The notes: a model not told the origin generated them from the sequence alone. Shown: positions 9,388-18,960, numbered from the stretch's first letter. The stretch: DNA of 64,000 nt from JBFONV01 sp040779335 (GCA_040779335.1 JBFONV010000003.1:310001-374000), one strand, 5' to 3'. Translations and numbers: made by a program.

Positions 9388-10234
9388 AATCGTTGCCATA
9401 CTATTGTGTATAGCTTTCTCATTAAGTACTGGAGTTTCAGCTTTTGCCACTGAGGAGCATAGCTTTGAAATCTCAAACTCTGAGATTATTACTATTGAAT
9501 CTAAGATCCTGAATCGAAAATACGATCTTTACATTAAGGTTCCTCGTGACTATTTTAAGGAAAAAAATAAATCTAAAAGGTATCCAGTACTATTTTTAAA
9601 TGACGGTCCACATACGTTCAAAGTTGCAGCAGGGGTAACTCATTTTCCAAGTATGGATAGGGCAATCGTTGTTGGAATATCATTCGCGCATGGCGAGAAT
9701 GGCCAATTTAGCCGTGTGCGTGATCTCACACCTGAAGTTGATAAAAGCTGGAAAAATTACACTACCGGTGGTGCACCCAAGTATTTGGCGTTTATTGAAA
9801 AAGAGGTATTTCCTTTTGTAGAGAAAAACTATCGTATTAATGTAAATAAAAGGATACTTTCTGGGCATTCTCTTGGTGGTTCGTTTGGAGCCTGGGTTTT
9901 ACTGACTAAACCAACGTTATTTTCTGCCTACATATTAACTAGCCCTTCATTATGGTTCAAAGATGATTTAATTTTTGACTTGGAAGAAGAGTATTCAAAA
10001 AATAACACCTCACTAAATGCAAAAATATTTATGGCTACTGGTGCGTTAGAAGTCCCCGAAAATGGAATGCGAAATGATATGGTTGATGTCCATGTACGAT
10101 TCATAAAACGTTTGCGAGCTAGAAATTATCAGGGAATTCATATCAGTGACGAGATCGTAGCGGGTACAGACCACTACTCGACTTTTCCTGTAGGATTAGC
10201 GAAGGGTTTGAGACTGATTTTTCAAGACATATAA
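9380..10234 (+). CDS. Exported alpha/beta-hydrolase esterase (Fes/EsteraseD-like)
   Basis: This 284-residue protein begins at ATG 9380, inside the last codons of the HD gene. It has a cleavable signal peptide (about residues 1-23, ending VSAFA). The core matches the esterase family PF00756. YPVLFLNDG lies near residue 67, the nucleophile elbow G-H-S-L-G-G near residue 164, and a C-terminal acid and histidine (GTDHYSTF) complete the triad. Relatives hydrolyse siderophore, formylglutathione or cell-wall esters, so substrate is open. Expected in the periplasm or secreted. Confidence 0.82.
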   Translation: MNKIVAILLCIAFSLSTGVSAFATEEHSFEISNSEIITIESKILNRKYDLYIKVPRDYFKEKNKSKRYPVLFLNDGPHTFKVAAGVTHFPSMDRAIVVGISFAHGENGQFSRVRDLTPEVDKSWKNYTTGGAPKYLAFIEKEVFPFVEKNYRINVNKRILSGHSLGGSFGAWVLLTKPTLFSAYILTSPSLWFKDDLIFDLEEEYSKNNTSLNAKIFMATGALEVPENGMRNDMVDVHVRFIKRLRARNYQGIHISDEIVAGTDHYSTFPVGLAKGLRLIFQDI

Positions 10235-10460
10235 CCGTGCTCTGACACATAACAAAACAAATCAAATGGATTCTGCAATCTATCGTAGTTTGCAAACGAG
10301 ACTAAAGCTTACAAGCTAAATTAATAACGACAAAACCAGTTGGCTGTGTTTGGTTCTTCGCCATTACAGCCAACTTAATTTAGCCAAGTTTTAAAGTGTC
10401 GTGTTGCTGTTTATTGAGTATCTAATGCGACAATTATAAAAATAACAACAAGGATGATGA
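10235..10460. other. Non-coding gap with a 10-bp inverted repeat, possibly a decayed attC-like site
   Basis: No gene is visible. Shortly after the esterase stop the sequence reads ACATAACAAAACAAATCAAA, which resembles the 5' end of Vibrio-type integron attC repeats. A perfect 10-bp inverted repeat follows: AGTTGGCTGT at 10338-10347 and ACAGCCAACT at 10366-10375, with an 18-base loop. No clean 3' core (GTTRRRY in a matching palindrome) was found, so attC identity is only suggested. The hairpin could instead end the esterase transcript. Confidence 0.35.
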
Positions 10461-11096
10461 GCTGATTTATTTTTATCAAAGCGTTATCGTTCTTTGCGAA
10501 ACTATCTATTTTACCAATCATTAATAGAAGGAAATATTCAGCACCTTATTATTGATGTGCGAAATAACCCTGGTGGGGACGATGATATGTGGAAACAAGG
10601 ACTTTTGACCTATATCGCAGATAAACCCTATCGACACACCAGCCGTTACACCAAAAAAATTATTGCAAAGTATATGGATAAAGGTGAAATAGAAGGTGAA
10701 GTTGTTAGTGCAGAGTACGATAAATATGAAATGCCCAGTGAAGATGAATCATTAAGGTTTCAAGGCCAAGTTTCCGTTGTTGTTGGTAAGATTACTTATT
10801 CTTCCGCTATTTTATTTGCTAATACTATGCAAGATTTTGGATTTGCGGAAATCGTTGGTGAAAAATCTGCAGGTTATTCATGGCAAACAGGAGGCATACA
10901 GTTTTTTACGTTTCCTCATTCTGGGCTTAAGGCGGTTAGTCCACGATTTTATCTAGTAAGACCTAGCGGCGAAGGTAAAGGTTTGCCTGTGTTACCAGAC
11001 GCTGCCTTTAAAGATAATGAGCTTGATCCAAGAGCATTGATTAATCAAATAGCGCAAAACTACTTAAATAGTCAACTTGCTAACCAATTAAATTAG
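10461..11096 (+). pseudogene. C-terminal fragment of an S41-family (tail-specific) peptidase
   Basis: The open frame runs from the stop at 10458 to TAA at 11096, with only a TTG (10494) as possible start. It reads directly into the S41 core HLIIDVRNNPGG, then VVVGKITYSSAILFANTMQDFG, which holds the catalytic Ser (TYSSA), and EIVGEKSAGYS, which holds the expected Lys region. The usual N-terminal helical bundle, and the first part of the protease domain that normally precede this, are absent. It is therefore a 5'-truncated gene, probably non-functional, although the catalytic half remains open. No signal peptide remains. Confidence 0.7.
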
Positions 11097-11313
11097 CACA
11101 TACCTTCGACAGTTTTGGGCTCAAGGTTAAGGCATTTAGAAGTTTACACTAGCCTTAGTTTTGGGCCCCATGTTGTAAGGCGTTGGAAAAATATTGAAGG
11201 CTGAGTTTAGGCTTTGACTTGCTCATCGCTTGTTTTCTTTACTACTTTGTTGAATGTTATTTGAGCATTATGTTCAGGGTTTTATATACTTAAAGAAAAC
11301 AGGGAAATGACAA

Positions 11314-11841
11314 TTGGCTAACATTATTATCGTCTATTCATCCACTGATGGTCACACTAAAGAGATCTGTCTTCGACTACAACAAGTGATCGAGCAGCAG
11401 ACACATCAGGTAACGCTGGTGGCTATTAACGACGCATTTCATGTGGACTTACAATCATTCGATAAGATCGTGATCGGTGCCAGTATACGATACGGAAAGC
11501 ATAGCCCGTTAATTGTAGAGTTCATAAAAAGTAACGATAAGCTTTTGGATATGAAATCTAATGCATTTTTTTCGGTTAATGTCGTTGCACGAAAAGCAAA
11601 TAAAAATCAGCCAGAAACTAATCCTTATTTACAGAAGTTTCTGAAAAACATATCTTGGCATCCAAAAAATTTAGCGGTATTCGCGGGAAAAATTGATTAT
11701 CCGCGATATAACTTTTTCGACCGTTTAATTATTCGGTTAATTATGCTGATGACTAAAGGCCCAACTGATCCAAAGGCGGTTGTAGATTTTACTGATTGGC
11801 AACAAGTTGAAGCGTTTGGACGACTCGTCAGTAAGATGTAA
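11314..11841 (+). CDS. hemG: Menaquinone-dependent protoporphyrinogen IX dehydrogenase HemG
   Basis: This 175-residue flavodoxin-fold protein begins ANIIIVYSSTDGHTKEIC, the FMN phosphate-binding loop. It continues with the family motifs FDKIVIGASIRYGKHSP (near residue 50) and FFSVNVVARK, and ends with the HemG-specific hydrophobic insertion around RLIIRLIMLMTKGPTDP. HemG oxidises protoporphyrinogen IX to protoporphyrin IX in haem synthesis, passing electrons to quinone at the inner membrane. Start is TTG at 11314, preceded by AGGGA. The only nearby ATG (11307) hits a stop within five codons. Confidence 0.88.
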   Translation: MANIIIVYSSTDGHTKEICLRLQQVIEQQTHQVTLVAINDAFHVDLQSFDKIVIGASIRYGKHSPLIVEFIKSNDKLLDMKSNAFFSVNVVARKANKNQPETNPYLQKFLKNISWHPKNLAVFAGKIDYPRYNFFDRLIIRLIMLMTKGPTDPKAVVDFTDWQQVEAFGRLVSKM

Positions 11842-11913
11842 ATTCTGGTTTTATTCAATTTACTTTTTAATTCAAACACTTTAAGGTTTGTTTTTTAGTC
11901 TGAAGTTTTCCTT

Positions 11914-13701
11914 ATGCGTCCTAGCCAATATCCTGATCACGAAGTTAGCACTTTAAATTTCCGCGTGTTAAAAATGCTCTGGCCTTATTTATTCGAGTAT
12001 AAATTACGTATAGGTTTTGCTTTCATTTGTTTGATATTAACTAAAATTGCCAGCGTTTACTTGCCGTTTATCTTAAAAGACATCGTTGATCTTTTGGATA
12101 CGCAACAAGAAAATCGGGTTTATTTAGTGCCTTTTGGCTTAGTTGCCGCCTATGGGGTGGTGCGCTTATCTGTAGTTTTGTTTGCAGAAATACGTGACAC
12201 TTTATTTGGCCGTGTAACTGAACGTGCCATTAGACGAATTGGGTTAAAAGTGTTTCGCCATTTACATCAACTTGATTTGGATTTTCACCTGAGTCGTCAA
12301 ACGGGTGGGTTATCGCGTGATATAGACCGCGGCACCTCCGGCGTAAGCTTCTTAATGCGTTTTATGGTTTTTAATATAGTACCAACGCTGATAGAAATTG
12401 TGATGGTAGTGACAATACTGTTGGTGAATTATGGTATTTGGTTTGCACTCGTCACTGTTATTTCAATCGTCAGTTATATTGCCTACTCAGTTTACGCCAC
12501 AGAGTGGCGCACGGGCTATATTCGAGCGGCTAATAAAGCCGACTCCTCAAGCAACACCCGAGCAATTGATAGTCTTTTAAACTATGAAACTGTTAAATAT
12601 TTCACTAATGAGGATTATGAGGCTAAAGCCTACGATGTTCAGTTAGAAAAGTGGGAACAAGCAAAAGCGAAAAATCGGTTATCGTTATTTGGGTTAAATG
12701 GTGGGCAAGCAGTTATTATTTCCTTGTCTATGACAGCTATGTTGGCTCTCGCTGCATATCAGGTTACGTATGAGCGCATGACATTGGGGGATTTTGTACT
12801 GATCAACGCGTTTATGATGCAATTATTTATTCCGTTAAATTTTTTAGGTTTTGTTTATCGCGAAATCAAAGGTTCATTGGCTAACATAGAGCATATGTTC
12901 GACTTGTTGTTAAAGAAACCTAAAGTTGAAGACATTAAAGAAGCGCCAGATCTATCTTTAACGAATGTTGATATTTGCTTTGATAATATTTGCTTTGCTT
13001 ATGATAAAAAACGTCCGATTATTCAAAATGTTTCGTTTGATATTGCGGCAGGACAAAAGGTTGCAGTTGTTGGTGAAAGCGGCTCAGGTAAATCGACATT
13101 AGTTAAATTGTTGTTCCGATTTTATGATGTAGACTCGGGTAGCATCAAGGTTAGTGGTCAAGCAATAGATAAGGTTAGCCAGCATTCATTAAGAAAAAGT
13201 ATTGGTATTGTTCCCCAAGATACTGTTTTGTTTAATGATACTTTGTTTGCCAATGTAAACTATGGCGATCCTGATGCATCCGAAGCTGACGTGCTAAAAG
13301 CAATAGAATTGGCGCACTTATCAGACTTTGTAAAATCTTTGCCCGATGGACATCAAACCATCGTTGGAGAGCGTGGATTAAAGTTATCAGGTGGAGAAAA
13401 ACAGCGTGTTGCGATTGCTCGAACTATATTAAAAAATCCGCCAATATTAGTTTTTGATGAAGCGACTTCATCACTCGATAGCCGTTCAGAACAAGCTATT
13501 TTGGCGGCGATAAAAGAAGTTGCCGAGCATCGTACAAGTTTGGTTATTGCACATCGTTTATCTACTATAGTAGATGCTGATCATATTATTGTTTTACATC
13601 AAGGAAGGGTGGTAGAGCAAGGTACTCACCAAGCATTGCTTGCTAAAGGTAGACAATATGCTCACATGTGGAAACTTCAACAATCATCACAGCAAATATA
13701 A
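11914..13701 (+). CDS. ABC exporter of the Atm1/HMT1 type (fused permease-ATPase)
   Basis: This 595-residue half-transporter has six N-terminal membrane helices (about residues 20-315) and a C-terminal ATPase. Walker A is GESGSGKS at 387-394, the signature LSGGEKQR at 491-498, and Walker B ILVFDEATSSLD follows. The permease part carries TGGLSRDIDRGTSG and NYETVKYFTNE, typical of Atm1 proteins. These export glutathione-linked persulfides or metal-glutathione complexes. Relatives are found throughout Proteobacteria; substrate here is inferred. It acts as a homodimer in the inner membrane. Confidence 0.88.
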   Translation: MRPSQYPDHEVSTLNFRVLKMLWPYLFEYKLRIGFAFICLILTKIASVYLPFILKDIVDLLDTQQENRVYLVPFGLVAAYGVVRLSVVLFAEIRDTLFGRVTERAIRRIGLKVFRHLHQLDLDFHLSRQTGGLSRDIDRGTSGVSFLMRFMVFNIVPTLIEIVMVVTILLVNYGIWFALVTVISIVSYIAYSVYATEWRTGYIRAANKADSSSNTRAIDSLLNYETVKYFTNEDYEAKAYDVQLEKWEQAKAKNRLSLFGLNGGQAVIISLSMTAMLALAAYQVTYERMTLGDFVLINAFMMQLFIPLNFLGFVYREIKGSLANIEHMFDLLLKKPKVEDIKEAPDLSLTNVDICFDNICFAYDKKRPIIQNVSFDIAAGQKVAVVGESGSGKSTLVKLLFRFYDVDSGSIKVSGQAIDKVSQHSLRKSIGIVPQDTVLFNDTLFANVNYGDPDASEADVLKAIELAHLSDFVKSLPDGHQTIVGERGLKLSGGEKQRVAIARTILKNPPILVFDEATSSLDSRSEQAILAAIKEVAEHRTSLVIAHRLSTIVDADHIIVLHQGRVVEQGTHQALLAKGRQYAHMWKLQQSSQQI

Positions 13702-13732
13702 TAACGAGATTATTCGTTGGCATTAATGACTA

Positions 13733-13758
13733 AACGGCGTATGGTGACGCCGTTATTA
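13733..13758 (+). terminator. Putative terminator after the Atm1-type ABC gene
   Basis: AACGGCGT (13733-13740) and ACGCCGTT (13747-13754) form a GC-rich 8-bp stem with a 6-base loop. Only a short AT-rich tail follows, so termination strength is uncertain. Confidence 0.5.
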
Positions 13759-13780
13759 TACTGTTAGAAAAATTACTGTT

Positions 13781-14320
13781 ATGCATCAAGCCATATTGAA
13801 AACAAAGCAATGGGTAGAACAAGTTATTGTCGGACTCAACTTTTGTCCTTTTGCTAAAAAAGAGGTGGTTAACAATACCATTCACTATCACGTTTGCCAC
13901 CTTAAGCAAATAAAACCAGCGCTTGAAGAATTTGCAACGCAATGTCTTTATCTAAAACAAAATCCTGAAATTGAAACTACATTGATTGTGTTTGACTTAG
14001 GGTTTAAACAATTTGATAAATATCTTGAGTTATTAGATTGTGCCAATGAATTATTAATAAACTTGGGATTTGAAGGGGAGTTTCAGCTAGCCAGTTTTCA
14101 TCCTAATTATTGCTTTGAAGGTGAAGATCCTGACGATGCGGCTAATTTTACTAACCGATCACCATATCCTACCATTCACCTTATTCGTGAAGCCAGTATT
14201 GAGCGAGTATTGAGTGTCTACAAAAACCCTGAAGATATTCCCGACAATAATATTTCATTGGCTAGAGCTAAAGGGAATCAATATTTTTCGGAATTGCTTG
14301 ATTCGCTAATACAAAAATAA
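13781..14320 (+). CDS. DUF1415 family protein
   Basis: This 179-residue cytoplasmic protein matches DUF1415: TKQWVEQVIVGLNFCPFAKKE at the N-terminus, given here as TKQWVEQVIVGL and NFCPFAKKE. FHPNYCFEGEDPDDAANFTN lies at about residues 107-126, and the segment RSPYPTIHLIRE follows. The conserved N-F-C-P-F-A and D-P-D-D elements suggest a metal or cofactor site, but no function is established that I know of. Confidence 0.85.
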   Translation: MHQAILKTKQWVEQVIVGLNFCPFAKKEVVNNTIHYHVCHLKQIKPALEEFATQCLYLKQNPEIETTLIVFDLGFKQFDKYLELLDCANELLINLGFEGEFQLASFHPNYCFEGEDPDDAANFTNRSPYPTIHLIREASIERVLSVYKNPEDIPDNNISLARAKGNQYFSELLDSLIQK

Positions 14321-14411
14321 TGGAAGGAGAATATTTATTAATGCTAATAAAATGTATTTGTATTAGCGCGTGTTGAATTCAGGCTTTAGTTGTATTAATC
14401 AATGCTATAGC

Positions 14412-15212
14412 TTAGTTTTCAGCAAAATTTTTAAATTTTTCTTGCTCAATAACGCTTGCAATCATTCTTTGTAAATCACTAACAATAAGATCTGAAGTTT
14501 TTTTATTGGCAGCGACATATAGCGACATTGCACTTATTTTTAATGGGTGTTTTGTATACGGGCTCATATTCAAAGGATTATTCTCTGGTCGATCTTTACT
14601 CAAAAGCTGACTCGCTAGTGTGAGATCTGCTCTTCCCTTAGAGACCATTTCCCATGCCTCAATATATCCTCTGGTAAGGATAAGGTTTTCTCCTATTACG
14701 AAGCCTCGCTCTACCAATATATCTTCTTCAATCCCCCCTCTAGTTGTAACTACTTTATACTTGAGAGCGTCTTCTATAGAATCTATCTTAATACTCTGGT
14801 TAGAGTTCGCGTAATAAAAATTATATTCTAAATCTTTTAACTTACTGACCCATTTAAACTCATTTTCTCTTTCCGGACTGCGTACAATAGAAAATATAAT
14901 CACGTTTTCTTCATTCTGTGCAATTGTGTAGGCACGAGCCCACGGCAAAACATCAAATTGAGCGCTGTATTGGGTTTTCTCTATTGCTTCCTTTAGAATT
15001 AAGTATGATCTGCCGCCAACCAATTCATTATTTTTAGTAATTTGATGAGGGGGAAGGTCTTCAGTGACAAAGCGCAGAACAGTTGGTTCTTTTGCTGATA
15101 AGTAACTTATAGGTAATAAGTTACTGACTAATAGCGCTAACATAGCTATTGCCGTTATAGTTGTGTTCTTAATATTATTGCCCAAACATTGTTTGATCAT
15201 TATCATCAGCAA
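14412..15212 (-). CDS. Periplasmic solute-binding protein (SBP_bac_3 type)
   Basis: This 266-residue protein has an N-terminal signal/anchor segment (about residues 18-40) and then LRFVTEDLPPHQI, typical of family-3 extracellular binding proteins. The lobe motifs FDVLPWARAYTIAQ and the hinge region VVTTRGGIEEDI are recognisable. No ABC permease or ATPase gene lies beside it. Orphan proteins of this kind are common in marine Alteromonadales and have often lost the transporter partner; ligand unknown. It is transcribed convergently with the DUF1415 gene and divergently from the LysE gene at 15497. Confidence 0.75.
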   Translation of the reverse strand: MLMIMIKQCLGNNIKNTTITAIAMLALLVSNLLPISYLSAKEPTVLRFVTEDLPPHQITKNNELVGGRSYLILKEAIEKTQYSAQFDVLPWARAYTIAQNEENVIIFSIVRSPERENEFKWVSKLKDLEYNFYYANSNQSIKIDSIEDALKYKVVTTRGGIEEDILVERGFVIGENLILTRGYIEAWEMVSKGRADLTLASQLLSKDRPENNPLNMSPYTKHPLKISAMSLYVAANKKTSDLIVSDLQRMIASVIEQEKFKNFAEN

Positions 15213-15496
15213 ATTAATGTGGTTTTAACTTCATCTAAAATAAAGTCTAGACTAAAAACTATTAACAGACACTTTACATTATAAATACAAAAAATCAACA
15301 AAATCAAAGTGTTTAAATTATGCACAGTTCATTTTTACTTACTTTTATATCTATCAATTTATATCTAGTTGGTATCAAAAAAAGTAATTAATATAATGAT
15401 ATTTATAACCGAGTGTTATTATCGACCTTTATTAAGTCTTCAGTTAAAATACCAAAAAATTAATAGACGATAAAATGAGAAGATAGCGTTAATATC
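15213..15496. other. AT-rich divergent intergenic region
   Basis: This spacer separates the binding-protein gene (leftward) from LysE copy 2 (rightward). It is very AT-rich and must hold both promoters. No repeat, RNA or clear operator was recognised. Confidence 0.6.
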
Positions 15497-16150
15497 ATGC
15501 CGTATCTACAAGAGTTTTTAATGATAGCCGCGATTCATTTTTTGGCGGTTGCAAGTCCAGGGCCTGATTTTGCAGTGGTGTTGAAACAAAGCATCCGCTA
15601 TGGGCGAGTAGCTGCAATATATACAAGCTTAGGTATAGGGACAGGGATATTAATTCATGTAGCTTATTCATTAGTGGGTATTGGCCTTATCATCGCTAGT
15701 GATGAACGATATTTTTCAGTACTGAAATATATTGCCGCAAGTTATTTTTTATACATTGCTTGGCATGGTTTAAGGGCTAAGAAAGGGACTTTTCAAGAAC
15801 AACAAAACACAGTGGATACAGGCAACACAGCAGGGCCTAGTAACAAAAAGTCATTTATCACCGGTTTTTTTATTAATGGGCTTAATGTTAAAGCCACGTT
15901 ATTTTTCGTCAGTTTGTTTTCAATGGTCATTTCTGTACAAACCCCTTTGTGGATCAAATTTGGCTATGGTCTTTATATGGCTGTAGCGACGGCCATATGG
16001 TTTTGTGCGTTATCCTATATGCTTAGTCATCAACATGTCCGCGATAGGTTAATTAATAATGGTCATTGGATAGAGCGCATTATGGGTGTGGTATTATTAG
16101 TTATCGCAATTGAATTAGTCATGAGTGATATTGGCAAAGTTGCTGTGTAA
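15497..16150 (+). CDS. LysE-family exporter (copy 2)
   Basis: This 217-residue protein has six predicted membrane segments and the LysE N-terminal signature HFLAVASPGPDFAVVLKQS (about residues 14-32). The central GFFINGLNVKATLFFVSLF lies near residue 122. Compared with copy 1 the G-P-N-G of the signature is G-P-D-F, a pattern common in the RhtB/LysE homoserine-threonine branch. Substrate unknown. Confidence 0.87.
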   Translation: MPYLQEFLMIAAIHFLAVASPGPDFAVVLKQSIRYGRVAAIYTSLGIGTGILIHVAYSLVGIGLIIASDERYFSVLKYIAASYFLYIAWHGLRAKKGTFQEQQNTVDTGNTAGPSNKKSFITGFFINGLNVKATLFFVSLFSMVISVQTPLWIKFGYGLYMAVATAIWFCALSYMLSHQHVRDRLINNGHWIERIMGVVLLVIAIELVMSDIGKVAV

Positions 16151-16194
16151 GGCGACTTTGCTTTAAATGTAAATAAGTAAAAGGTTATTGTTTA

Positions 16195-16983
16195 GTGGAT
16201 AATGAAGAAATAGTGCAAGTAGGCGGCAGTATTGAAAAAGCGCTTAAAGGGGATTACCAACTCGATATAAAAAGTGTGTTAAGAGAAGCGTGGCAAACTA
16301 CTGTGGCGTCGAGATTATCGATAAACGTTGGCTTACTTTTTACTTTAATAATCGGCATGGTAACCTCTTACGTTATTAGTAGTACGTTGGGTGGAATAGA
16401 AGCCGTTGCCAATGATCCGCAATCTTTTATGTTTTTAAATATTGTCGTTACCTTAGTTGTTTGGCCGTTTCTTGCAGGTGTAGAAATGATGGGGGTATTT
16501 CATTCTGTTGGTTTAAAAACAGAAAGTAGATTGGTGTTTGCTTTTTTAAAAAGAGGCAGTTGGGTAGCTGTTTGTGCCTTATTAACGTCCCTACTGGTTA
16601 GTATAGGATTGGAGTTACTGGTGTTGCCCGGCGTATACTTAGCGGTAGCGTTATCGTTTTCTATCCCTTTGGTTGTTGAAAAACGTTTATCACCGATTAA
16701 AGCGATTGTTCTTGGTATTCAAGCAACACGCTTTCAATGGTTTAAAATATTTGCCATTTACTTAGTACTGATCTTTGCATTAATCGCGGTGACTATACCT
16801 TTAGCGTTAACATTACAAAGTGATTTATCGATTATTGCCACTATGTTCTTCTTATTCAGTTTAACTTATTTGGCGCCAATGTTTTATAATGTTAAAGGGA
16901 TACTTTATAGAGAAATTTTTGGCTTACAACTTAAGACTGTTAGTGGCTCTATAGGTTCATCTGACAATATTTTTTCAGCATAA
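16195..16983 (+). CDS. Polytopic inner-membrane protein of unknown function
   Basis: This 262-residue protein starts at GTG 16195. A short cytoplasmic N-terminus of about 45 residues (LDIKSVLREAWQTTVASR) is followed by about five or six hydrophobic segments, the last ending near residue 230. The overall pattern, an amphipathic first helix then blocks such as LPGVYLAVALSFSIPLVVEK, resembles YciC/UPF0259 and DUF975-like proteins, but I cannot assign a family firmly. It lies 17 bp upstream of the Bax-like gene and is probably co-transcribed. Confidence 0.65.
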   Translation: MDNEEIVQVGGSIEKALKGDYQLDIKSVLREAWQTTVASRLSINVGLLFTLIIGMVTSYVISSTLGGIEAVANDPQSFMFLNIVVTLVVWPFLAGVEMMGVFHSVGLKTESRLVFAFLKRGSWVAVCALLTSLLVSIGLELLVLPGVYLAVALSFSIPLVVEKRLSPIKAIVLGIQATRFQWFKIFAIYLVLIFALIAVTIPLALTLQSDLSIIATMFFLFSLTYLAPMFYNVKGILYREIFGLQLKTVSGSIGSSDNIFSA

Positions 16984-17000
16984 ATTGAGTTAAGGATAAT

Positions 17001-17828
17001 ATGAAAACAACTTTGCTAGTAAAAATTCCATTAATCGCATTATTTGCTTTTGCGTTAGTAGCGCCTTTTATTTTTAAGTTTTCGGAAACAGTAAAGCTCG
17101 ATGATAACGCGATACAAGGGGATAAAATTGTCGAGCCTGAGAAGCCTTTGCATACGGTTAAATTACCTAAATTTGCGCACATTAGGGATGTAAAGGAAAA
17201 GAAGCGTCAATTTTTTAATTTTATTCGACCAGCTATTGAACAGGAAAATGGCAAAATATCACGCGAAAGGCAAAGTATCGCTCAAATACAGGATAAAATT
17301 TCACTAGAAGAGCCTTTATCTGAAGAAGACATATCAGTATTAAATGCTTTGGTGAAAAAGTATAAGGTCAGTAAAAAATATTCATTATTACAACAGCTTG
17401 ATGAGTTGTTAAATCGAATCGATATTATTCCCGCCTCGCTTGTTTTGGTGCAAGCGGCAAATGAGTCTGCGTGGGGAACCTCTCGCTTTGCTAGAATAGG
17501 ATTAAACTTTTTCGGGATTTGGTGTTATCGACAAGGCTGCGGTATGGTGCCCAATAGCAGAGATTCAGGTGCTAATCACGAAGTAGCCGCGTTTGATAGC
17601 GTTAATGCTGCGGTAAAAAGGTATTTATATAATATAAATACTCATAATGCCTATGATGTGTTTAGGGTAATAAGAGCCCAGTTACGCGAACAAAATCAAC
17701 CATTAAGTCCGCAGGTTTTGGCTACGGGGCTTCTAGCCTATTCAGAGCGAGGCTCTGATTATGTTATTGAAATAACCGATATGATCCGCCATAACAAAGA
17801 ATATTTAACCCCAAGAATAGCTGACTAA
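17001..17828 (+). CDS. Bax-like glucosaminidase-domain protein
   Basis: This 275-residue protein has one N-terminal membrane segment (residues 6-26) and a C-terminal glucosaminidase (GH73-like) domain. Landmarks are LVLVQAANESAWGTSRFAR near residue 149, with the catalytic Glu in A-N-E-S-A-W-G, and LNFFGIWCYRQGCGMVPNSR. The last shows the two conserved cysteines of the E. coli Bax group. It is anchored in the inner membrane facing the periplasm and is predicted to cleave peptidoglycan glycan strands. Physiological role undefined. Confidence 0.82.
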   Translation: MKTTLLVKIPLIALFAFALVAPFIFKFSETVKLDDNAIQGDKIVEPEKPLHTVKLPKFAHIRDVKEKKRQFFNFIRPAIEQENGKISRERQSIAQIQDKISLEEPLSEEDISVLNALVKKYKVSKKYSLLQQLDELLNRIDIIPASLVLVQAANESAWGTSRFARIGLNFFGIWCYRQGCGMVPNSRDSGANHEVAAFDSVNAAVKRYLYNINTHNAYDVFRVIRAQLREQNQPLSPQVLATGLLAYSERGSDYVIEITDMIRHNKEYLTPRIAD

Positions 17829-17858
17829 CTAAGGTTTATTTCTCGATAAACCCTAGTT
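17827..17858. terminator. Hairpin between the convergent Bax-like and ttcA genes
   Basis: ACTAAGGTTTAT and ATAAACCCTAGT pair, with one mismatch, around a TTCTCG loop. The structure overlaps the ttcA stop codon. It may end both transcripts, but no long T-tract is present. Confidence 0.4.
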
Positions 17859-18770
17859 AATTTCGATGATTTTTAGTGTGTTATCACCAGTTGCTACCTT
17901 GTTACTTGTAGGTACATGTTCACTGGTTATTACTTCGCTATCAAAAGCTATGTCGCCACCATTAATAATGCCTGACGATGAGTCAATGCTCTTAAAATCA
18001 AATAGCTCACTATCACACAGGTGTGACGGTACAATGTTGCGCATGGCAGTGAACATTGACTCTATTCTACCAGGGTAATGTTGATGCCAATCATTTAACA
18101 TCTGTTTGATATTTTGACGTTGTAAGTTAGGCTGTGAACCGCATAAATTACACGGGATGATCGGGAAATTTTTCAATTGTGCGTATTGGATCAACTCAGA
18201 CTCTTTGCAAAATGCCAGTGGCCTAATAACAACATGCTCGCCGTTATCTGATACTAATTTAGCGGGCATTGCTTTCATTTTTCCACCGTAGAACATGTTT
18301 AACATTAACGTTTCGATCATGTCATCTCTATGGTGACCGAGCGCGATTTTGGTGGCGCCCAATTCTTTTGCCGCTTTATATAATACCGCTCGTCTTAGCC
18401 TTGAGCATAGACTACAGGTTGTTTTGCCTTCGGGTATTTTATCTTTTACGATGGAATAAGTGTCTTCTTCAATAATTTTGTAATCAATAGCTAAAGCATC
18501 TAAATATTCGGGAAGCACATGCTCTGGAAAACCCGGTTGTTTTTGATCTAGATTAACAGCAACAATGTCAAAATGAATGGGGGCGAGCTCTTTTAAAATC
18601 ATTAATATAGACAGCAAAGCATAGCTGTCCTTACCGCCAGAGAGGCAAACCATTATTTTGTCGCCATCTTCGATCATATTGTATTCAGCGATCGCCTTAC
18701 CAACATGTCCACGTAGACGTTTTTCTAACTTACCTAATTGTGATGCTTTAACGGCAGACATTGTGCTCAT
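17853..18770 (-). CDS. ttcA: tRNA-cytidine(32) 2-sulfurtransferase TtcA
   Basis: This 305-residue PP-loop ATPase has SGGKDS at residues 44-49 and the two cysteine motifs, CSLC near residue 120 and CNLC near residue 211, that carry the Fe-S cluster. ALGHHRDDMIETLMLNM follows the PP-loop core. TtcA adds sulfur to C32 of several tRNAs. Length agrees with E. coli (311). The C-terminal 40 residues are variable. Confidence 0.93.
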   Translation of the reverse strand: MSTMSAVKASQLGKLEKRLRGHVGKAIAEYNMIEDGDKIMVCLSGGKDSYALLSILMILKELAPIHFDIVAVNLDQKQPGFPEHVLPEYLDALAIDYKIIEEDTYSIVKDKIPEGKTTCSLCSRLRRAVLYKAAKELGATKIALGHHRDDMIETLMLNMFYGGKMKAMPAKLVSDNGEHVVIRPLAFCKESELIQYAQLKNFPIIPCNLCGSQPNLQRQNIKQMLNDWHQHYPGRIESMFTAMRNIVPSHLCDSELFDFKSIDSSSGIINGGDIAFDSEVITSEHVPTSNKVATGDNTLKIIEIN

Positions 18771-18960
18771 ATTCAGTTCCTATACAAAGAGGGCGCGTAT
18801 TATACCGAAGCAATTGATAGAATTAAATCTATTGTGCGTATTAGACGTAATTACCGTGTTCGTAGGGGCAACCACACCTAGCCTCTCAAAAGCGGAACAT
18901 TCAAACTATCTCTTGAAACACATTTAGGGAGGTATTCATGAAACACAATCGTACAGATGA

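Noticed and set aside
18658..18927. 89-codon plus-strand frame overlapping the ttcA 5' end
   Set aside because: Mostly antisense to ttcA and without similarity to known proteins; no ribosome-binding site.
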